Shown: one piece after another, positions 59,451 through 64,000 of the stretch | Layout of the letters: each line of letters opens with the position of its first letter | How positions within the stretch are numbered: position 1 is the stretch's first letter | Source: Methylobacteriaceae bacterium | GTDB lineage: Bacteria; Pseudomonadota; Alphaproteobacteria; Rhizobiales; Beijerinckiaceae | Assembly: GCA_020638195.1 (NCBI GenBank) | Contig: JACKJC010000001.1 | Coordinates: 671,001 to 735,000, forward strand | DNA length: 64,000 nucleotides | Reading direction: 5' to 3' | Position numbers and translations under genes: made by a program | Notes under the pieces: generated by a model | Database searches by the model: none | Seen by the model: only the letters and a program-made list of their open reading frames with translations | Told to the model about the DNA's origin: nothing

Positions 59451-60650
59451 TCAGGGCGTCGCGATCGCCTTGTTCTCCTTGCCGTCGAACTGCAGTAGTT
59501 GCATCGAACGGAAGATCGTGTAGTTCGACGGTTCTGTCCGCACCACCACGCTTTCGCGCAGCATCGGCGGCTTGAAGCCCGCGAGCGTCGTCGCCTTGGC
59601 GAGGAAGGTCTTGTGCGAGAGATCCTTGCCGGTGCGGCGCAGCGTCTCGGCCATGATCTCACCTTCGACATAGGCCGCGACATTGAGCGTGTCGAGCCTG
59701 TCGCCGGCCGGGTAATATTTCGCCATGAAGGCGAAATAATCCTTCACATCCTTGTCGTTGGCGACGGCCGGATCACTCGGATCCTTGAACACGGAGGACG
59801 AGATCACGCCCTTGGCGAGGTCCACGCCCGCCACCTTGTAGGTGCGCTCGATATTGGCCGCGGGATAGGCGATGAATATCTGCGGCTTCCACTTCAGTTC
59901 GGCCGTCTTCTTCAAGGTCTGGATCGTCTGCCGCGCTGTCGCGCCGATCAGCAGGACGTCCGCCTTCGTGTCCGCGAGTTTCACGATCTGCGAATCGATC
60001 GTCGGATCGGTAATGTTGAAGGCCTCCGACGCCACGATGGAAGCCGGCGTTCCCTTCATTTCGTCGGTCATCGCCGTCAGATAGGCGCGGCCGTAATCGT
60101 CGTTCTGATAGAGGATCGCGATCCGCGCCTTCGGCATGTTCTTCTTGATCCAGCGCGCATACATCGAAACCTCGATGTCGGTCGCCGGCAAGCCGGAAAT
60201 CGACCACGGGAATTCCTTCGGATTGTTCCACGACGGCAAGGTCGACTGGATCAGGAATTGCGGCGTACCCTTGCCGTTCAGATACTTCTGTACCGCCTTC
60301 GCCGAGGCGCCGCCGACCGGCGCGAAGATCGCGAAGACCTGATCGCCTTCCACCAGCTTGCGCGTCTGCTCCACCGTCTTCGGCGGGCTGTAGGAATCGT
60401 CGACGCTGACGAGCTTGACCTTGCGTCCGGCGACGCCGCCTTTCGCATTCAGCATCTCGAAATAGGCGAGCGAGGCGCGGCTGAACGTCGAATAGGCCGA
60501 CACCGGCCCGCTCAGCGGCGCCGTCTGGCCGATCGTGACGTTCGTATCGGTGACGCCGGGGTCGGCTGCGCGCGCGGCTGACGCGCCGAAACCGAAGGCA
60601 AGCAGGACAGACGCGCCGAGGCGCGCCGCTTTTAGCGACGGTGTGGTCAT
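59451..60650 (-). CDS. Periplasmic substrate-binding protein, LivK/branched-chain amino acid ABC type
   Basis: This is a type I periplasmic binding protein of 399 residues with a signal peptide (LGASVLLAFGFGASAARA). IGQTAPLSGPVSAYSTFSRASLAYFEMLNAKGGVAGRKVKLVSVDD, quoted in parts, is the standard LivK-type start, and VFAIFAPVGGASAKA and FPWSISGLP follow. Proteins of this class in catabolic clusters often bind aromatic acids rather than amino acids. It is 15 bp behind the Rieske oxygenase stop in the same direction, so they are probably one operon. No permease or ATPase genes are in the window. Confidence 0.92.
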   Translation of the reverse strand: MTTPSLKAARLGASVLLAFGFGASAARAADPGVTDTNVTIGQTAPLSGPVSAYSTFSRASLAYFEMLNAKGGVAGRKVKLVSVDDSYSPPKTVEQTRKLVEGDQVFAIFAPVGGASAKAVQKYLNGKGTPQFLIQSTLPSWNNPKEFPWSISGLPATDIEVSMYARWIKKNMPKARIAILYQNDDYGRAYLTAMTDEMKGTPASIVASEAFNITDPTIDSQIVKLADTKADVLLIGATARQTIQTLKKTAELKWKPQIFIAYPAANIERTYKVAGVDLAKGVISSSVFKDPSDPAVANDKDVKDYFAFMAKYYPAGDRLDTLNVAAYVEGEIMAETLRRTGKDLSHKTFLAKATTLAGFKPPMLRESVVVRTEPSNYTIFRSMQLLQFDGKENKAIATP

Positions 60651-60665
60651 GGCAAGGACTCCCTC

Positions 60666-61850
60666 TCAATCCCTGATGTAATTGCCGGCCTCGAATTCGA
60701 CCGGCGCGGCGTTCGGATCGAAACTGACGCCGATCGGATCTTCGCCCTTGGCGATCCGGTCGAGCTGGTCGTGCAACATGCGCCGCATCATCACGATGCC
60801 GCGATCCGATTGCGCGAAGCGCTCTTCCGAATGGATGGTGATCGGCCCTTGACCGACCTGCGCCTCGTAGTCGCCCGGGAATTTCTGGTGCTCTTCTTCT
60901 GTCAGTTCCCACCAGAACTTGCCGTTCATCTTCGAGCGCATGCGGCCGATGTCGCCGCTTTCTTTCACGCGGCCCGCGACATAGATGCGGAACGATTCGT
61001 CGTCGATCGGCAGAACCCAGCCGATCGATTCCACGCGCGCATACTGCGCCACGCGCGGATTGGGCACGACGCGCAACGTCGGAAGCGCGGCCTCGGTCAC
61101 GCGGTAGAAAGTCTTGCCGCCTTCCGCGGCGCGCGTGGAACGCACAGTCACGCCGCGCTCGGACATCTCGAACGTCACGTTCGGAATCGGCGCCATGGTC
61201 TGCGTGAACTGCGCGCCGGAGAACGAGCCGTGCAGGATCGGCACGTGGAAGGGATCGACCACGTTCTCGTAATGCTGTAGCCAGTTGCAGGGAATGATGG
61301 TTGGCCCGCCGCCGCCGAGCGAGGTGTCGTCGGCCTCGACGAATTCGCCCTCGTCCATGTTTTCCAGGCACTCGTAGCGCGGCAGCACGGGCTTGCGATC
61401 CGGGGGACCCATATAGGCCCAGATCATGCCGTAGCGTTCTTCGACCGGATACCAGGGCTGGCGCGCGGCCTGCTTGAACAGGCCGCCTTCCGGCTCGCAG
61501 GGCTGCTCGAGGCAATGGCCCTGCGCGTCGAACAGCCAGCCGTGGTAGCAGCAGCGAATGCCCTGCGGCTCGACCTTGCCGTAGTAGAGCGTGGTGCCGC
61601 GATGCCGGCAGCGCGCATGCAGGAGGCCCGCGCGCCCGGCGCCGTCGCGAAACAGCACGAGATCCTCGCCGAGCGCGCGCACTTTCTTCGGAACATTGGC
61701 CGCGTCGCCGATGAGTCCGACCGGATGCCAGTAGCGGCGCAGCAATTCGCCCATCGGCGTGCCGCGCCCTACGCGCACGAGTTCGTCCTTGATTGTGGCT
61801 GGCGGCATTTCATAGGCCGTGCCCTCGTCGCGCGCGACGCGATCGTCCAT
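60666..61850 (-). CDS. Rieske non-heme iron oxygenase, alpha subunit (phthalate/vanillate type)
   Basis: This is an aromatic ring-hydroxylating or demethylating oxygenase, single alpha subunit, 394 residues. The Rieske 2Fe-2S site is CRHRG followed after 16-17 residues by CCYHGW. The mononuclear iron site is NWLQHYENVVDPFHVPILHG, with Asp/His/His ligands. The ATG at 61850 follows GGGAGACACG. The protein belongs to the class that includes phthalate dioxygenase, vanillate O-demethylase and LigX. It is transcribed away from a MarR regulator across a palindromic operator, and followed by a periplasmic binding protein. The substrate is unknown. Confidence 0.93.
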   Translation of the reverse strand: MDDRVARDEGTAYEMPPATIKDELVRVGRGTPMGELLRRYWHPVGLIGDAANVPKKVRALGEDLVLFRDGAGRAGLLHARCRHRGTTLYYGKVEPQGIRCCYHGWLFDAQGHCLEQPCEPEGGLFKQAARQPWYPVEERYGMIWAYMGPPDRKPVLPRYECLENMDEGEFVEADDTSLGGGGPTIIPCNWLQHYENVVDPFHVPILHGSFSGAQFTQTMAPIPNVTFEMSERGVTVRSTRAAEGGKTFYRVTEAALPTLRVVPNPRVAQYARVESIGWVLPIDDESFRIYVAGRVKESGDIGRMRSKMNGKFWWELTEEEHQKFPGDYEAQVGQGPITIHSEERFAQSDRGIVMMRRMLHDQLDRIAKGEDPIGVSFDPNAAPVEFEAGNYIRD

Positions 61851-61903
61851 GGCGTGTCTCCCGATCTTGCGCCGCTGCATCGGCGTGCGCGTCATTTGGC
61901 AAA

Positions 61904-61934
61904 AGTCTAGAGAGGTAGTTGCCGTTGTCAACTA
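61904..61934 (-). promoter_or_regulatory. Promoter of the Rieske operon with an overlapping MarR-type operator
   Basis: On the minus strand, TTGACA (61931-61926) and TAGACT (61909-61904) are 16 bp apart, a good sigma-70 promoter pair, with the start codon about 50 bp further on. A palindrome TAGTTG-N7-CAACTA at 61916-61934 covers the -35 box. The gene on the other side of this 118-bp gap is a MarR regulator, so it is the likely repressor. Confidence 0.7.
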
Positions 61935-61968
61935 TTGCTTTCCCGCGAGCCATCTGGTCCGGTGCGGT

Positions 61969-62511
61969 ATGAGTGTCGCCAAATCAGCCGCCGGGCGCAG
62001 TGCAAAGCCGGTCGCCCATTCCGCGTCCGAAACCCAACCCGCGACGTCGGTCGACGCTTTCATCGCGCGTCGCATTCTCATTCTCTCCAACGTATTGCGG
62101 CGCGCCGCCGCGATTCGATACCGCCGCCTGCTCGACATTTCCGTCGGCGAATGGGGCGCCATCGCGGAACTCGGCCTGCGCGCGCCCTGTTCGCTGAACG
62201 AGCTCGCGCGCGGCCTCGCGCTCGACAAGACGCGGCTCAGCCGCACGGTGTCTGGGCTCGAAAAGCGTGGTCTGGTGCAGCGCCGCGCCAACCCGCGCGA
62301 CAACCGGGAAACGCTCATAAGCCTCACGAAATCCGGCGAGCGCGCCTATGCGCGCATGATCGCGGCCGCGCAGGCGAGCAACGATGCGTTGCTGGCGCCT
62401 TTCTCGACGGGCGACCGCGCGCAGCTCGTGGCGCTCGTCGATCGCCTGACGGATCGGGCGCGCGATATTCTGGCGCGCGAACAGGAAGACGCGCTTGGCG
62501 GCGCCGACTGA
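61969..62511 (+). CDS. MarR family transcriptional regulator
   Basis: This is a winged-helix regulator of 180 residues with an N-terminal extension of about 30 residues. The DNA-binding region has CSLNELARGLALDKTRLSRTVSGLEKRGLVQRRANPRDNRETLISLT (in parts), where the wing PRDNRE is the MarR signature. The remaining helices (RILILSNVLRRAAAIRYRRL and the C-terminal AQLVALVDRLTDRARDIL) form the dimer interface. It is divergent from the Rieske oxygenase across a palindromic site and 33 bp upstream of a SulP gene. It most likely senses an aromatic acid. Confidence 0.92.
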   Translation: MSVAKSAAGRSAKPVAHSASETQPATSVDAFIARRILILSNVLRRAAAIRYRRLLDISVGEWGAIAELGLRAPCSLNELARGLALDKTRLSRTVSGLEKRGLVQRRANPRDNRETLISLTKSGERAYARMIAAAQASNDALLAPFSTGDRAQLVALVDRLTDRARDILAREQEDALGGAD

Positions 62512-62544
62512 CCCGCGCCCGTTTGCAAGGAAGGCAGCGCTGTC

Positions 62545-64000
62545 ATGCGCTATGACCTGATCGCGGGCCTTTCGGTCGCGGGACTTCTTCTGCCCGAGGC
62601 TGTGGCCTATTCTTCCATCGCCGGGCTTGCGCCGCAGCACGGCCTGTTCGCGGCGGTCGCCGGTTTGCTGGCCTATGCCGCGCTCGGCCGCTCGCGTTAT
62701 GCGATTGTGTCCCCGACCTCGTCCTCGGCCGCCATTCTCGCGGCCTCCGCCGCTTCTGTCGCCTTCAACACGCCGCAGGCCCATCGCGAGGCGCTCGCCA
62801 TCGGCGCGGTGCTTCTGGCGGGCGCCTTCTTCGTCGTCGCCGGGGCGCTGCGGCTCGGTCGATTGTCGAGTTTCATCTCCCGGCCCGTGCTGCGCGGCTT
62901 CGCTTTCGGCCTCGCCATCACAATCGTCGCGCGACAGCTGCCGAACGCGCTCGGCCTCGCTGGCATTTCCGGCAATCCCTTCGTCGTGCTCGGCGCCGTC
63001 GCGCGCCGCTATCACGACTGGAACATGGCGAGCCTCGCGATCGGCGCCGCCGCCCTTCTGGCGTTGCTGGTCTTGAGGCGCTTTCCGCTCCTGCCCGGCG
63101 CCTTCATCGTTCTCGTGGCCGGCGTGATGCTCTCGTTCGGGATCGACCTGCCGGCGCATGGCGTCAAGCTCGTCGGCGCCATCGACATGATCCCGTCCTG
63201 GCCCGGCCTGCCTGATCTTTCCTGGCGGGAATGGACGCGCCTCGCCGAGGTCGCGGCGCCGCTGTTTCTCATCATCTACGCCGAATCCTGGGGCTCGATG
63301 CGCAGCCTTGCGCTGCGCCACGGCGACAGGCTCGACGCCAATCGCGAACTGCTCGCGCTCGGCGCTGCGAATCTGCTGTCGGGTCTCGTGCGCGGCATGC
63401 CGGTCGGCGCAGGCTTTTCAGCTTCCTCCGCGTGCGAGGCGGGCGGCGCGCGCACGCGGCTCGCGGGCTTCGTGGCGGCGCTCGCGATGATCCTGCTCGT
63501 CGCCAACGCCGGGCCCTATATCGCCCGCCTGCCGCAACCCGTGCTCGCCGCTGTCGTGGTCGTCGCGCTCCTGCACGCGCTCGATCCAACGCCGCTTCTG
63601 CGCCTATGGCGCATCGATCGCGATCAATATGTCGCGTTTGCGGCCGCGCTCGGCGTCATGATCTTCGGCGTGGTCGACGGCATGCTGCTTGCGGTGGCGC
63701 TCTCCATCATCGCCATCCTGCAACGTATGGCGACGCCGAAGATCGTCAAACTCGGACGTCTCGGGAACGGTCACGATTTCATCGAGGCTACGGACGCCGG
63801 CGTGGACATCGATCCGCGCATCGAAATTCTGCGGCCGACGGAGCCGCTCTTCTTCGCCAACGCCGATCTCGTTTTCGCCGATATCGTCGCGCGCGTGCGC
63901 GCCAACAGGGCGGCCGAGGCGGTCATCCTCAGCCTCGAGGAGACGCCGAGCCTCGATTCGACCACGCTCGACGGGCTGATCGAATGCGACGCGCAGCTGA
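62545..64000 (+). CDS. SulP family inorganic anion transporter (C-terminus cut by window edge)
   Basis: This is an inner-membrane anion transporter, probably sulfate, bicarbonate or a related anion. The frame is open from the ATG at 62545 to the window end, about 485 residues, so the last part of the STAS domain is missing. DLIAGLSVAGLLLPEAVAYSSIAGLAPQHGLFAAV and GPTSSSAAIL-like SPTSSSAAIL are SulP signatures (cited in parts); about 10-12 hydrophobic helices follow up to about residue 390, then the STAS domain (PLFFANADLVFADIVARV, AVILSLEETPSLDSTTLDGL). AAGGAAGG lies upstream of the ATG. It follows the MarR gene by 33 bp. Confidence 0.92.
   Translation, partial: MRYDLIAGLSVAGLLLPEAVAYSSIAGLAPQHGLFAAVAGLLAYAALGRSRYAIVSPTSSSAAILAASAASVAFNTPQAHREALAIGAVLLAGAFFVVAGALRLGRLSSFISRPVLRGFAFGLAITIVARQLPNALGLAGISGNPFVVLGAVARRYHDWNMASLAIGAAALLALLVLRRFPLLPGAFIVLVAGVMLSFGIDLPAHGVKLVGAIDMIPSWPGLPDLSWREWTRLAEVAAPLFLIIYAESWGSMRSLALRHGDRLDANRELLALGAANLLSGLVRGMPVGAGFSASSACEAGGARTRLAGFVAALAMILLVANAGPYIARLPQPVLAAVVVVALLHALDPTPLLRLWRIDRDQYVAFAAALGVMIFGVVDGMLLAVALSIIAILQRMATPKIVKLGRLGNGHDFIEATDAGVDIDPRIEILRPTEPLFFANADLVFADIVARVRANRAAEAVILSLEETPSLDSTTLDGLIECDAQL

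Noticed and set aside
1..64000. Search for CRISPR arrays, tRNA or rRNA genes, insertion sequences, prophage or integrase genes.
   Set aside because: No regular spacer-repeat pattern, cloverleaf, transposase, integrase or phage structural gene was recognised by reading; short palindromic repeats are the only repetitive DNA.

Overview
The window is GC-rich chromosomal DNA with short intergenic gaps and many ATGA or GTGA stop/start overlaps. The gene set points to an alphaproteobacterium, most likely of the order Hyphomicrobiales (Bradyrhizobium/Beijerinckia/Methylobacterium side). The signs are a cpa-type Tad pilus locus, a DivL-type pseudo-histidine kinase, alphaproteobacterial AddAB, a class I lysyl-tRNA synthetase, a TsaE-AmgK fusion and matAB malonate genes. 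I see no rRNA, tRNA, CRISPR array, insertion sequence, phage or plasmid gene. Genus assignment is inference only.

Layout. 1-16.5 kb is metabolic: the end of a feruloyl-CoA synthase-like gene (runs off the left edge), an M20 amidohydrolase, a MipA/OmpV-like outer membrane protein, malonyl-CoA synthetase and decarboxylase (matB, matA), an intracellular PHA depolymerase, a glutathione S-transferase and gamma-glutamyltransferase. A tightly overlapping nucleoside-salvage operon (cdd-punA-deoA) follows, then an M17 aminopeptidase-MarR-NlpC/P60 unit. 16.6-28.6 kb is a complete-looking Tad/Flp pilus locus: tadD on the plus strand; flp, cpaA, cpaB, cpaC, cpaD, cpaE, cpaF(tadA), tadB and tadC on the minus strand; and a plus-strand unit of a secretin N-domain protein plus two TadE-like minor pilins. 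Hairpin terminators bound it.

28.6-36.9 kb holds a phosphomannomutase/phosphoglucomutase, a metallophosphoesterase, a methyltransferase, the HrpB helicase and the Kup potassium transporter. 36.9-48.3 kb is one long minus-strand cluster reading divL, tsaE-amgK fusion, murU-like, addB, addA, with overlaps at divL/tsaE-amgK and addB/addA. It links cell-cycle signalling, tRNA modification, cell-wall recycling and double-strand-break repair. 48.5-50.9 kb encodes 3-hydroxybenzoate 6-hydroxylase and gentisate 1,2-dioxygenase behind a 25-bp inverted repeat.

51-59.3 kb is housekeeping and repair: nth, a DUF2244 protein, an Ada-like AraC-MGMT fusion, a MAPEG protein, queC, nudC, a lytic transglycosylase, an enoyl-CoA hydratase and class I lysS. 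The right end (59.4-64 kb) is a probable MarR-controlled catabolic module: a Rieske oxygenase and periplasmic binding protein transcribed away from a MarR gene and a SulP anion transporter that runs off the right edge. A palindrome in the divergent promoter overlaps a good -35 box.

Three families of intergenic palindromic repeats occur (about 5.6/9.3 kb, 50.9 kb, 56.6/59.3 kb). I found no clear evidence of a wholly new defence or mobile system. The most interesting points are the Tyr-for-His DivL kinase and its cluster, the separate secretin N-domain protein in the Tad locus, and the two candidate operators in front of aromatic-catabolism genes.
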